Assembly: GCF_007097385.1 (NCBI RefSeq)
Contig: NZ_VJZS01000001.1
Span: 449,448-513,447, forward strand
Origin: Flavobacterium sp. ZT3R18
GTDB lineage: Bacteria > Bacteroidota > Bacteroidia > Flavobacteriales > Flavobacteriaceae
Direction of reading: 5' to 3'
Length of the DNA: 64,000 nt
The notes under the pieces are model-generated. The model was not told the DNA's origin. It did no database searches and saw only the letters and a program-made list of their open reading frames with translations. The position numbers and the translations under genes are program-made. Below are positions 44,526 through 54,090 of the stretch, piece by piece (within the stretch, counting starts at the first letter, position 1; each line of letters starts with the position of its first letter).

Positions 44526-46943
44526 TTATCGCTTGATAAGTTTTACTGTTTTTACTGTTTTTGAAGTAGCATCCAGACATTTGATAAAATATAATCCAGG
44601 GACTAAATCTGTAATTGGAGTTTTGTTTCCATTCAAATTAAAATCCGCTTTTCTTATAAATTTTCCTGCGCTGTTGTATATTTCTATTATTGAGTTAGTT
44701 GGAGCTCCTTCTATTTCAATGTCTGACGTTGCAGGGTTTGGAGAAACAGTAAAATTAGTCTCACCTTTTGTTGCAACTGGCTCAGATGCTGCGATTCTTG
44801 CGGTACTAGCTGTGATATTTACAGTGTAATCTTCTACTTGTCCATAAGGGAAAGTTTCGCATGCAGTAGGAATCGCATTGTATTTCATGGCCACTCTCAT
44901 CCTTGTGCTTCCAGTTGTTGCAGTTGTAGGAATCGCAATGTTTCCTGTCACAGTTGTTGCAGTAGATGCTGCTTTTGTGAAAACGGTCTCTCCAGCATCG
45001 GCAAAATCTCCATCATTATTATAGTCAATAAATACAGCATACCCTTCGGCATACGCTCCATAAAACCATTGTGGGGTTATTGTAATGGTGTAAATTGTGC
45101 CTTTTGTAATATTGGTTGAAGTCGTTGTGAAATTTTCATACCCTATTGTTGCCGTAGAAGATTTGTTGATTGATGCAAATGCAACTGTTTTTATAACTTC
45201 TCCAGAAGCATCGGTTCCCTTCGAAGCACAATAGTTAGCGGTCGTTGCAGTCGGTGTAGTAACGCTAACCGCATTGCTTGCCACTGAAACATTTGCTGCT
45301 GCATCTTTTGCTTTTACTGTAAAGGAATAAGCGGTTGAAGCGGTAAGTCCTGTAACGGAATAGGATGTGGTTGCAACCGTGGCTTTCAAGGTCGTTCCTT
45401 GGTAAACATCGTAAGCAGTAACGCCAACATTATCGGTAGCTGCTGTCCAAGATAAGTTAGTTGTTGTTGCTGTAGTTCCAGCTGCAGCCAAATTGGTTGG
45501 TGCTGTAGGTGCTTGCGTATCTGTTGCTGGCGCAGTTGTAGTAACGCTAAAAGCATTGCTTGCCACTGAAACATTTGCTGCTGCATCTTTTGCTTTTACT
45601 GTAAAGGAATAAGCTGTTGAAGCTGTAAGTCCAGTAACAGAATATGCAGTAGTTGTAACCGTTGCTTTCAAGGTCATTCCTTGGTAAACATCGTAAGCAG
45701 TAACGCCAATATTATCGGTAGCTGCTGTCCAAGATAAGTTGGTTGTTGTTGCTGTAGTTCCAGCTGCAGCCAAATTAGTCGGTGCTGTAGGTGCTTGGGT
45801 ATCACCAACGACTACTCCCGCTATTGGTTGTTGTTGCGTTACACAATGAACCATTCCTCCGTTTTCGTATAGATTTCTAACATCAATTCCTACTACAGTT
45901 CTTCCAGGATACAGACCTGCAATGATAGCATTTGCTGTAGCATCATTAGGGTCATTGTAGTTTGGAACTAATACACGGCTATTGGCTACATAATAGTTGG
46001 CATAACTTCCTTTGAAACCTAAATCTTTGTTTGCGGTAGTTTTTACATTATTTACAGTTATTGGTATATAAACTTTGGTATAAGCAACATTATTTTTATT
46101 GGTAGCTGCATATAATTTGTCTATGTCAGATTGTGGAGCACCCCAATATATTAGATCAGCTTGACTCATAGTGACCAATTTGTTACCTGGTGCAAATTTT
46201 GCAAATCCGTCAATGTGAGCATCGGTTATGTCGTCAGTACTGAACCAACCATCTAACCAAATAAATTTTGTTGCCCCTATATTTTGAGTAAGAATAGCTT
46301 CGGCTTGTGCTTGGGTCATTCCAGAATTTCGAATCGATTTAATTCCAGTTGGATTGGTTTGACTCAAAATGGAAGTTTTAGTTGCCAAAAAGGTTCCAGC
46401 ACCATCCAATTCCCATGCTCCGCCTTCAATGGTCATTGTGCTGTTTAAGTTTATGACAGGAATTCCACTTGCAGCGCTTATTGCTGTTGGGATCAAGTTG
46501 TCTTTGGCGAAAGCATAATCTCCGCCCCATCCATTAAATCCCCAATCTTGAAGCACTAATGTTCCGGCAGCATTACGGACAAAAACACCTGCGTTATCTC
46601 TAGCCCAAACATCATTGGTTGGAGCAATCTTGAAGGTTACATTGGTCAATGCGACACTATTGGAAGTCAGTAAATTGGTTATTCTGGTTTGTTCTGTAGC
46701 ATCATAAGCTATAATATGCACTTTTTCATTGGCAACTAATGCTTTTGTCATGGCTACCCAAGTGGCATCGGTTGAGTTTGGGAAAGCTACACCATATTCA
46801 TATTTATGGGGCCATTGCAACCAAGTTCCTTCATGGGGTTCTGTCTCATCAGGAAAAGTATATTGAACGGTTTGCGAAAACAAATTAAAGTTAATTCCCA
46901 TTAGGAGAACAACTAATGATAAAAGTGATTTTTTGAGCTTCAT
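44526..46943 (-). CDS. secreted deiminase with two FN3 domains, GEVED domain and T9SS sorting signal
   Basis: 805 aa. Order: signal peptide (SLLSLVVLLMGINFNLFSQ), pentein deiminase (~25-385, with NDVWARDNAGVF, HIDGFAKF and GGMVHCVTQQQP), two nearly identical fibronectin III repeats (~386-475 and ~480-570), a GEVED-type domain (FIDYNNDGDFADAGE to GQVEDYTVNI) and a T9SS type A C-terminal domain (VSPNPATSDIEI to KTVKLIKR). The catalytic Cys is intact. It should be released or attached at the cell surface. The duplicated FN3 DNA (45245-45816) looks recent. Confidence 0.92.
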   Translation of the reverse strand: MKLKKSLLSLVVLLMGINFNLFSQTVQYTFPDETEPHEGTWLQWPHKYEYGVAFPNSTDATWVAMTKALVANEKVHIIAYDATEQTRITNLLTSNSVALTNVTFKIAPTNDVWARDNAGVFVRNAAGTLVLQDWGFNGWGGDYAFAKDNLIPTAISAASGIPVINLNSTMTIEGGAWELDGAGTFLATKTSILSQTNPTGIKSIRNSGMTQAQAEAILTQNIGATKFIWLDGWFSTDDITDAHIDGFAKFAPGNKLVTMSQADLIYWGAPQSDIDKLYAATNKNNVAYTKVYIPITVNNVKTTANKDLGFKGSYANYYVANSRVLVPNYNDPNDATANAIIAGLYPGRTVVGIDVRNLYENGGMVHCVTQQQPIAGVVVGDTQAPTAPTNLAAAGTTATTTNLSWTAATDNIGVTAYDVYQGMTLKATVTTTAYSVTGLTASTAYSFTVKAKDAAANVSVASNAFSVTTTAPATDTQAPTAPTNLAAAGTTATTTNLSWTAATDNVGVTAYDVYQGTTLKATVATTSYSVTGLTASTAYSFTVKAKDAAANVSVASNAVSVTTPTATTANYCASKGTDASGEVIKTVAFASINKSSTATIGYENFTTTSTNITKGTIYTITITPQWFYGAYAEGYAVFIDYNNDGDFADAGETVFTKAASTATTVTGNIAIPTTATTGSTRMRVAMKYNAIPTACETFPYGQVEDYTVNITASTARIAASEPVATKGETNFTVSPNPATSDIEIEGAPTNSIIEIYNSAGKFIRKADFNLNGNKTPITDLVPGLYFIKCLDATSKTVKTVKLIKR

Positions 46944-47056
46944 TGTTTTTGGGTTTATTAATTATTTGCCAAATAGAATAAATAATGATGCTCAATTGAT
47001 TTTTTTTCTCCCAATGGATTAGTTTTGGGTATAGAAAGTTAGTTTGACTTTTTTTT

Positions 47057-47785
47057 CTACCCTATTTTCTTACCCAATTTAACGAGGAACTCTTGCTTGT
47101 TTAATTTACTGATTGGTATTTTATGAGTGCCAATAATAGCTTGGTTGCCATCAATCAGCTCTACTTTACTGAGGTTGACAATAAAAGAACGATGACAGCG
47201 ATAAAAAAGCAGGGTTGAAAGTTCTTCCTCCATTGCAGTAAGGGCAATTAGAGTGGTATGATTTTTTTTCTCTGTAACAATTTTTACATATTTGTGAAGT
47301 CCTTCAATAAATAAAATATCTGTCAATAGAATTTTTATGTGCTGATGACTGGACTTTATGACTATTGATTTGTCAATAAAAGTAGCTTCCTCAGCTTCTT
47401 TATTCTCGTTTTCTAAATTTAATAATTCTAACGCTTTATGAGCTGCTTTATAGAATCGTTCAAAAGTTATGGGCTTTAATAAATAATCAACAACATTTAA
47501 TTCATAACCATCTAACGCAAATTCGGAGTAGGCAGTTGTAAAAATTACTTTGGGCGGATTTTCTAATGACTTTAAGAAATCTATTCCTGAAAGATGCTGC
47601 ATCTGAATGTCCAAGAACAGTAAATCTACTTTATGCGTTTTTAGATAGTGATCTGCTTCAATTGCCGAAGAGCATTCCTGTACCACTTCGAGTTCGGGAA
47701 TTTGTAGTAGGTGTGTGCGAATTAATATGCGAGCTAAAGTTTCATCATCGACGATCAAACATTTATATATTGTCTTTGTTTCCAT
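47057..47785 (-). CDS. LytTR family response regulator
   Basis: 242 aa. A receiver domain with acidic DDE and phospho-acceptor Asp in LLFLDIQM, followed by LLKPITFERFY, then a LytTR DNA-binding domain (VIKSSHQHIKILLTDILFIEGLHKYVKI, then FYRCHRSFIVNLSKVELI). It overlaps the kinase gene by 23 bases and is therefore translated with it. Direct targets are unknown; the deiminase pair downstream on the same strand is an obvious candidate. Confidence 0.94.
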   Translation of the reverse strand: METKTIYKCLIVDDETLARILIRTHLLQIPELEVVQECSSAIEADHYLKTHKVDLLFLDIQMQHLSGIDFLKSLENPPKVIFTTAYSEFALDGYELNVVDYLLKPITFERFYKAAHKALELLNLENENKEAEEATFIDKSIVIKSSHQHIKILLTDILFIEGLHKYVKIVTEKKNHTTLIALTAMEEELSTLLFYRCHRSFIVNLSKVELIDGNQAIIGTHKIPISKLNKQEFLVKLGKKIG

Positions 47786-48752
47786 AAAAACTTAGGCTGA
47801 CTTTATAAATTGAATTGCTATCTTCAATTTTTAATTGATACTTATTTTCGAATAGGTTTTTAAGCTGAGATTCCAAATTTCTCAATCCAATTCCTTGGTT
47901 GTTTGCTTTAAATTGAAAAGAATTGGCAATAGTGAATTCAATCTTGTTGTGGGAAGTTGCCAAATCTATAGTGACAAATCCATTTTTGTTTTCGATAATA
48001 TCGCCATGTTTAAAAGCATTTTCAACAAGCGTGATGAACAACAATGGCGGTACCTGTTTTACCGAATTGTCGTCGGATACATTAAAAGTGATATTGTTCA
48101 TTCCCTCAATTTGACGGTACTTTTGGATTTGAATGTATTTGTGGATTATCTCAATTTCCGATGCTAGTAATGTTTGTTTCTGGTCTCCCTCATAAAGAAA
48201 ATAGCGGAGTATATCGGCTAAAGTAGCAAGCATTTTTGGGGCATTGTCACTTTTTATCAATGTCAAGGTATAAATGTTATTGAGTGCATTAAAAAGAAAA
48301 TGAGGGCTGATTTGTGATTTTAACAGCATCATTTCTGTTTGTAATTTTTCATTTTCCAATTGCAGTCGCAGTTGTTTTTCCGTAAAATATTTATTGAAAA
48401 ACCAAACAATATAAGAGATGAAAAGATAAAGTGAATGGTTTAACAGAAAAGAAATAATGGACCTTAGTAAATCATCATTGTATAAAGTGATGTTTAAACC
48501 GGTACCATAATAGGCAGAGAAACTAAGACTCAATAGCGTGATTAGGGCTGCGGCATAGGCTGTTTTGCCTTTTTTGTTTAGAACAAAAGGGAGTAAAATG
48601 AATAGATTTATATAAAATTCGGCGCAAAGTATAGTTACTTCAAAAGAGGAGTAAAGGATACTTTCTTTGAAATTGTAAAAAGAGGCTATATAATCAAATA
48701 CGTATAAAGAAATAAACATCCAAAAAAGGAGATGGTAGTAAATTTTATTCAT
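47763..48752 (-). CDS. LytS-type sensor histidine kinase
   Basis: 329 aa. Four or so membrane helices (residues ~1-130), then the His_kinase domain with LLKSQISPHFLFNALNNIY (phospho-acceptor His) and an HATPase with LVENAFKHGD. There is no obvious extracellular ligand domain, so sensing is likely within the membrane. It is paired with the overlapping LytTR regulator. Confidence 0.93.
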   Translation of the reverse strand: MNKIYYHLLFWMFISLYVFDYIASFYNFKESILYSSFEVTILCAEFYINLFILLPFVLNKKGKTAYAAALITLLSLSFSAYYGTGLNITLYNDDLLRSIISFLLNHSLYLFISYIVWFFNKYFTEKQLRLQLENEKLQTEMMLLKSQISPHFLFNALNNIYTLTLIKSDNAPKMLATLADILRYFLYEGDQKQTLLASEIEIIHKYIQIQKYRQIEGMNNITFNVSDDNSVKQVPPLLFITLVENAFKHGDIIENKNGFVTIDLATSHNKIEFTIANSFQFKANNQGIGLRNLESQLKNLFENKYQLKIEDSNSIYKVSLSFYGNKDNI

Positions 48753-49060
48753 TTGACTTTAAATTTTGTGCAAAGTAATTAAATTTGAAATAATACGGTT
48801 AGTTATTTCAAATTAGTGCAATAATCCAAATTGCGATCCATTGTGCAGATATTAATATTTGGGTAAAATTTAAGCCCCCGAATAGCGCTGATTGACTCGA
48901 ATTAATTTGTAAAATTCGGGGTTAACTTTTAAGGTTGGTTGTGTTTTTGTTTTTATTTAGTTGTTGTATTTGCAAGATATTCAATGTGTTGTGATGTTGA
49001 AATCTTTAGTAGAAGTTTAACTCATTTCGATTAAAATAGGATTTAAAAAAGCAATAAACT
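48753..49060. other. non-coding gap upstream of the nos promoter, nothing recognised
   Basis: Divergent intergenic region between the histidine kinase and the cytochrome c gene. I see no coding frame here; the regulatory dyad begins at 49061. Confidence 0.5.
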
Positions 49061-49104
49061 ATGATTGTAATCATAATCAAATGGTTACTGTTTTCTGAAA
49101 TTTG
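49061..49104 (+). promoter_or_regulatory. nos promoter with Crp/Fnr dyad
   Basis: A perfect dyad ATGAT-TGTA-ATCAT (49061-49074) is followed, after 22 bases, by GAAATTTG (49097-49104), a variant -7 element. With the start site just past this element the dyad centre is near -41.5, the class II activation position. The cytochrome c ATG lies 27 bases further on. The same dyad and spacing occur at 57002-57045 and a similar one at 59217-59260. Confidence 0.75.
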
Positions 49105-49131
49105 CCTAAGAAATATTAAAACCAATTTATT

Positions 49132-49617
49132 ATGTACAAATTATCATTTATTGCAGTTGCACTGTTAATGTTAATTTCTTGTGGAGATAAAAGTAAGTCC
49201 ACAGAAGATTTTTCAAAAAGCACTTCTTCTGAAGAAGGTACTGCAGCCGAAGCAACAGATCCGTCTTCATATGACCCAAACAGAGGATTAGGGAAATTTA
49301 CAACAGTTGATCTAGGAGATAAACTGGATGTGGCTATGGCCAAGCAAGGGGAGGCTATACAAGGCGTAAAATGTGCCGCTTGCCACAAATTGACTGAAGA
49401 AAAATTAGTAGGCCCAGGTTGGAAAGGGGTTACTTCTCGTCATAAACCAGAATGGATTATGAACTTTATTACAAACCCAGATCCTATGATTGACAAAGAT
49501 CCAAAACTGCAAGCACAATTGGAGCTTTGTTTGATGCGTATGCCAAATCAGTCTTTAAGTGATGATGATGCTAGACATGTGTTAGAATATATGCGTCAAA
49601 ATGATGGTGTAAAATAA
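49132..49617 (+). CDS. c-type cytochrome lipoprotein (nos cluster)
   Basis: 161 aa with a lipobox (LLMLISCGDK), a low-complexity acidic/Ser linker, and one heme c site in VKCAACHKL, with the Met ligand probably in LMRMPNQSL. It is a monoheme cytochrome in the position of the nosC-type genes of clade II clusters and probably supplies electrons to NosZ, which starts 36 bases downstream. Confidence 0.92.
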   Translation: MYKLSFIAVALLMLISCGDKSKSTEDFSKSTSSEEGTAAEATDPSSYDPNRGLGKFTTVDLGDKLDVAMAKQGEAIQGVKCAACHKLTEEKLVGPGWKGVTSRHKPEWIMNFITNPDPMIDKDPKLQAQLELCLMRMPNQSLSDDDARHVLEYMRQNDGVK

Positions 49618-49653
49618 TTGTAGAAAATTAGTTAACATATAATCGTAAATACT

Positions 49654-51630
49654 ATGAAAAATAAATTTTTAAAAGGGACTTTAGCGATTGCTTTAGTTGC
49701 CGCTTTTTTTAGTTCTTGTAAACCCAAAAACTCCAATGATGTAGTAAGTGGCGATGCCGCTCAAAAAGCATACGTTGCTCCTGGGAAATATGACGAATTC
49801 TATAATTTTGTTTCCGGTGGTTTTAGTGGTCAAGTTACTGTTTATGGATTGCCAAGTGGAAGATTATTTAGAGTGATTCCTGTTTTCTCTGCCGATCCCC
49901 AAAGTGGTTATGGTTACAATGAGGAAACAAAACCAATGTTGAACACTTCTCACGGTTTTGTGCCATGGGATGATCAACACCATGTTGAAATGTCACAAAC
50001 AAACGGTGAAGTTGACGGTCGTTGGCTTTTTGCCAATGCCAACAATACACCACGTATTGCACGTGTTGATTTGAAAACGTTTACTACAAAAGAAATTATT
50101 GAATTGCCAAATAGTGCGGGTAACCACTCTTCTCCATTTATTACAGAGAATACAGAATATATAGTGGCTGGAACTCGTTTTAGCATTCCGCCAGATGATG
50201 CTAATGGTGATGTGCCAATTAATACGTACAAACAAAATTTTAAAGGCTATTTGAGTTTTGTAAAAGTAGGTAAGGAAGGTCAGATGGATATTGCTTTTCA
50301 AATTGCAGCTCCTGGGGTGAACTTCGATTTAAGTCACGCTGGTAAAGGGAAATCACACGGTTGGTTTTTCTTCTCTTGCTACAATACAGAAAAAGCCAAT
50401 ACTTTGCTTGAAGTGAATGCTTCTCAAAAAGACAAAGACTTTATTATGGCTGTAAACTGGAAAAAAGCCGAAGAATACATCAAAGCGGGTAAAGGAAAAA
50501 AACAAGCCGTAAAATATGCCCACAATACGTATGATGAAAAAACACATACTGCAAAATCTGAAATCAGAACTGAAGTTTTAGTACTTGATTCCAAAGAATT
50601 CAAAGATATTTGCTATATGATTCCTTGTCCAAAATCGCCTCACGGTTGTGATGTAGATCCAACGGGAGAATACATTGTGGGTTCAGGAAAATTAGCGGCG
50701 TTAATTCCGGTATTTAGTTTTGATAAATTGCAAAACGCTATCAAAAACAAACAGTTTGATGGTGAATATGATGGAATTCCAGTTATTAAATACGAAGCCG
50801 CTTTGCATGGTGAAGTACAAAAACCAGGTTTAGGGCCATTGCATACCGAATTTGACGGAAAAGGAAATGCTTATACCACTTTCTTCGTTTCTTCTGAAGT
50901 GGTGAAATGGGATATCAAATCCTTAAAAGTATTAGACAGAGTTCCTACTTATTATTCTGTTGGACATCTTTGTATTCCTGGTGGAGACAGTAGAAAACCT
51001 TTTGGAAAATATTTGATCGCTTATAATAAAATCACTAAAGATCGTTATTTGCCTACTGGACCAGAATTGTGTCAAAGTGCTCAAATTTTTGATATTAGTG
51101 GTGATAAAATGCAATTGATTTTGGATTTCCCAACCATTGGAGAACCACATTACGCACAAGCGGCACCAGCTGATTTGATTCGAAATAATGGACAGATTAA
51201 ATTCTATAAAATTGAAGACAACAACCATCCTTTCGTAACAAAAGGAGAAAAAGAATCAAAAGTGGTGAGATCAGGTAAAAGAGTTGACGTTTATATGACT
51301 TCTATTCGCTCTCACTTTGCCTCAGATAATATAGAAGGAATTAAATTAGGTGATGAGGTGTACTTCCATGTTACCAACTTAGAGCAAGATTGGGATGTTC
51401 CTCATGGATTTGCCATTAAAGGTGCCGATAACGGAGAGCTACTGATTATGCCAGGAGAAACTTGTACTTTGAAATGGATTCCTAAAAAAATAGGAATAGT
51501 GCCATTTTATTGTACAGACTTCTGTAGTGCTTTGCATCAAGAAATGCAAGGATATGTAAGAGTATCTCCAGCAGGAAGCAATGTTCCTTTGACTTTTAGT
51601 TTGGGTACAAATCTTCCAGCTACTAAATAA
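49654..51630 (+). CDS. nosZ: nitrous oxide reductase, clade II
   Basis: 658 aa. NosZ reduces N2O to N2. CuZ His ligands are visible in WDDQHHVEMSQTNGEVDGRW (start), GNHSSPF, LSHAGKGKSHGWFF and GPLHTEFDGKGNAYTTFF. The CuA site is CTDFCSALHQEM near residues 620-631 (Cys620, Cys624, His628, Met631). The N-terminus is a Sec-type signal with a possible lipobox (FFSSCKP), not a Tat signal, which together with the gene order identifies the atypical clade II. It follows the cytochrome c gene directly. Confidence 0.97.
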   Translation: MKNKFLKGTLAIALVAAFFSSCKPKNSNDVVSGDAAQKAYVAPGKYDEFYNFVSGGFSGQVTVYGLPSGRLFRVIPVFSADPQSGYGYNEETKPMLNTSHGFVPWDDQHHVEMSQTNGEVDGRWLFANANNTPRIARVDLKTFTTKEIIELPNSAGNHSSPFITENTEYIVAGTRFSIPPDDANGDVPINTYKQNFKGYLSFVKVGKEGQMDIAFQIAAPGVNFDLSHAGKGKSHGWFFFSCYNTEKANTLLEVNASQKDKDFIMAVNWKKAEEYIKAGKGKKQAVKYAHNTYDEKTHTAKSEIRTEVLVLDSKEFKDICYMIPCPKSPHGCDVDPTGEYIVGSGKLAALIPVFSFDKLQNAIKNKQFDGEYDGIPVIKYEAALHGEVQKPGLGPLHTEFDGKGNAYTTFFVSSEVVKWDIKSLKVLDRVPTYYSVGHLCIPGGDSRKPFGKYLIAYNKITKDRYLPTGPELCQSAQIFDISGDKMQLILDFPTIGEPHYAQAAPADLIRNNGQIKFYKIEDNNHPFVTKGEKESKVVRSGKRVDVYMTSIRSHFASDNIEGIKLGDEVYFHVTNLEQDWDVPHGFAIKGADNGELLIMPGETCTLKWIPKKIGIVPFYCTDFCSALHQEMQGYVRVSPAGSNVPLTFSLGTNLPATK

Positions 51631-51668
51631 ATAAATAAGTAAATAATTAAGGTTAAAATTAGTGTTTT

Positions 51669-51746
51669 TGAACCATTAAGAAGTTAAGAATTTTAAGTTA
51701 CTCATAATCTTAATCTGCTTAAATGCTTAATGGTTCATTTTTTTTA
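51669..51746 (+). terminator. hairpin with T-run after nosZ
   Basis: Arms TGAACCATTAAG/CTTAATGGTTCA (51669-51680 and 51726-51737) with a 45-base loop containing further TTAAG repeats, then T8. It could reduce transcription into nosL; the ATTAAG-rich loop resembles a dispersed repeat. Confidence 0.75.
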
Positions 51747-51773
51747 TATCACTTTTATATTAAGAAATAAATT

Positions 51774-52790
51774 ATGAAAACTTCAAGATTATCTTTGTTC
51801 TCAAAAGCGGTTCTTTTGATTGTAAGTGCTTTGTTTTTTGGTTCTTTGTTGTTTCCAATGTGGAGAATCGAACTTACAGCGCCTCAATACCCTGAAGGAT
51901 TAGTGTTAAAATTACACGCCAATAAAATTGCTGGAGATGTAGATATTATCAATGGATTGAATCATTATATAGGGATGAAAACCTTGCATACTAAAGATTT
52001 TGTCGAATTTTCGATATTGCCTTATGTCTTCGGTTTTTTTGGATTGGTTTCCTTGATAATGGTTTTCGTCGCCAAAAGAAAAGGGGTGATTTTACTTTTT
52101 GTTTCTTTTGTGCTTTTTGGTGTTTTGGCAGGTGTTGATTTTTACAGATGGAATTATGAATACGGGCATAATCTGAATCCAAATGCCGCCATTGTTGTTC
52201 CTGGAATGGCCTATCAACCGCCGTTAATTGGGTATAAACAATTACTGAATTTCGGAGCCTATTCCATTCCGGATGTTGGAGGTTGGATGATGGTTCTTGC
52301 TGGGGTTTTACTTTTTGTTATCGTGGTAAAAGAATTTCATTTGATACGCAGAATCAGAAAACCCAATATTGGGCCAGTCTTATTGTTTCTGTTGTCCTTT
52401 TCTGTTTTTTCTTGTACCAACTACAATGCGGTTGCAATTAAATTAAATACGGATAATTGCGATTTTTGTAAAATGAGCATTGCAGACGGTAAGTTTGGGG
52501 CTGAAGTGATTACCCAAAAAGGAAGGGTTTATAAATTTGACGATATTATGTGTATGGTCAATTATTGTAGAGAAAATTCCGCTATCAAAATAAAAGCCTT
52601 TTACGTCAATGATTTTACTAAAGAAAATGTTTTAATTCCTGGAGAGACTGCTTTTTTTCTTTCCGGAGAAACGATTCTAAGCCCAATGAAAGGGGGAGTG
52701 ATCGCATTCTCATCCAATAAAGAAGCGGCAGCATTAGAATCAAAATTTAAGGCTGAATCAATAACTTGGGATGCAGTTATTAAAAAATAA
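51774..52790 (+). CDS. nosL: NosL-domain protein fused to a four-helix membrane domain
   Basis: 338 aa. Residues ~1-200 are membrane-embedded (segments around AVLLIVSALFFGSLLFP, ILPYVFGFFGLVSLIMVFV, GVILLFVSFVLFGVLAGV and GGWMMVLAGVLLFVIVV). Residues ~205-338 are NosL: SCTNYNAVAIKLNTDNCDFC with CKMSIADGKFGAEV, the Cu(I)-binding CxxCxM. NosL is a copper chaperone for NosZ. The motif LSFSVFSCTN before it looks like an internal lipobox, suggesting an old fusion of a membrane gene with a lipoprotein NosL. Confidence 0.9.
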   Translation: MKTSRLSLFSKAVLLIVSALFFGSLLFPMWRIELTAPQYPEGLVLKLHANKIAGDVDIINGLNHYIGMKTLHTKDFVEFSILPYVFGFFGLVSLIMVFVAKRKGVILLFVSFVLFGVLAGVDFYRWNYEYGHNLNPNAAIVVPGMAYQPPLIGYKQLLNFGAYSIPDVGGWMMVLAGVLLFVIVVKEFHLIRRIRKPNIGPVLLFLLSFSVFSCTNYNAVAIKLNTDNCDFCKMSIADGKFGAEVITQKGRVYKFDDIMCMVNYCRENSAIKIKAFYVNDFTKENVLIPGETAFFLSGETILSPMKGGVIAFSSNKEAAALESKFKAESITWDAVIKK

Positions 52791-52860
52791 TTTAAGGAAC
52801 CTATTGGTTTGTTAAATAGTTAAGTTTTTAATTTAACAAATGCCATTTTTTACTCAATAC

Positions 52861-54090
52861 ATGAAAAATCTCCTCTATATAATCCTTCTCTTTTCCTCAT
52901 TCCTTAAAGCCAACGTAATTGAAGTTGGAGTAAATAAACCCATAAAATCGATAAAAAAAGCCATTGCGTTAGCCAAAGTTGGTGATACAGTTTTGGTCTA
53001 TAAAGGTATTTACAAAGAAGGGAATATTGTTATCGACAAAAGGATTGTTTTTTTGGGAAAAGGCTTTCCAGTATTGGATGGACAAAAAAAACACGAAGTA
53101 CTTTCGGTAAAAGCGGATGGTGTTATCGTTGATGGTTTTAAAATAATAAATTCGGGTTATGGAACACTTGATGATCCCTGTGGAATAAAAGTCTATAATA
53201 AGAATCACGTTACAATTCAGAATAATATCCTGGATGATAATTTCTTTGGGATCTATATTCAAAACGGAACAAACTGCATTATAAAAAACAATAAAATCAG
53301 GGCTTACGGAAAAGAAGAACAACGCATTGGCAACGGAATTCATTGCTGGAAAAGCGATAGTCTTCAAGTTACTGCCAATACAGTTTCGGGTCATCGTGAT
53401 GGCATTTATTTTGAATTTGTCACCAATTCTGTAATATGGAGAAATATTTCTACTAAAAACATTCGGTATGGGTTGCATTTTATGTTCTCTAATGATGATG
53501 CTTATATTTCCAATGTTTTTAAAAATAATGGTGCTGGAGTGGCTGTTATGTTTACCAAGCGGGTGAAGATGTTTAACAATTATTTTGAGGAAAATTGGGG
53601 TGATGCCGCTTATGGATTGTTGCTAAAAGAAATTTCGGACAGCTATATTATAGGCAATAAATTTATCAAAAACACATCGGGAATTCACATGGAGGGCACG
53701 AGTAGGATTCTTATTGAAAAAAATATTTTTGAAGCCAATGGCTGGGGGATGAAAATTCAGGCCAGTTGTATGGATAATGAAATCAAGAATAATAATTTTG
53801 TGGGAAATACTTTTGACATTAGTACCAACGGGAGTTTGGTTCTCAATACCTTCAACAGTAATTATTGGGATAAATATGAAGGGTATGATTTAAATAAAAA
53901 TGGAGTTGGGGACGTACCCTACCATCCGCTGAGTTTGTTTGCGGTTCTTACGGAAAACAACCCCTCTGCGATGTTGCTTTTTAGAAGTTTTATGATTACG
54001 CTTTTGGATAAATCAGAAAAAATATTGCCCAGTATCACTCCCGATAATTTTGTGGATAAAACCCCATTAATGCATTCTTTGTCTTTATGA
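52861..54090 (+). CDS. nosD: NosD periplasmic copper-processing protein
   Basis: 409 aa from the ATG at 52861, which gives a proper signal peptide (LLYIILLFSSFLKANV). The rest is a right-handed beta-helix (CASH repeats such as GIKVYNKNHVTIQNNILDDN, NGIHCWKSDSLQVTANTVSGH). NosD works with NosF and NosY to build the CuZ centre. It overlaps nosF by 4 bases (ATGA). Confidence 0.94.
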   Translation: MKNLLYIILLFSSFLKANVIEVGVNKPIKSIKKAIALAKVGDTVLVYKGIYKEGNIVIDKRIVFLGKGFPVLDGQKKHEVLSVKADGVIVDGFKIINSGYGTLDDPCGIKVYNKNHVTIQNNILDDNFFGIYIQNGTNCIIKNNKIRAYGKEEQRIGNGIHCWKSDSLQVTANTVSGHRDGIYFEFVTNSVIWRNISTKNIRYGLHFMFSNDDAYISNVFKNNGAGVAVMFTKRVKMFNNYFEENWGDAAYGLLLKEISDSYIIGNKFIKNTSGIHMEGTSRILIEKNIFEANGWGMKIQASCMDNEIKNNNFVGNTFDISTNGSLVLNTFNSNYWDKYEGYDLNKNGVGDVPYHPLSLFAVLTENNPSAMLLFRSFMITLLDKSEKILPSITPDNFVDKTPLMHSLSL

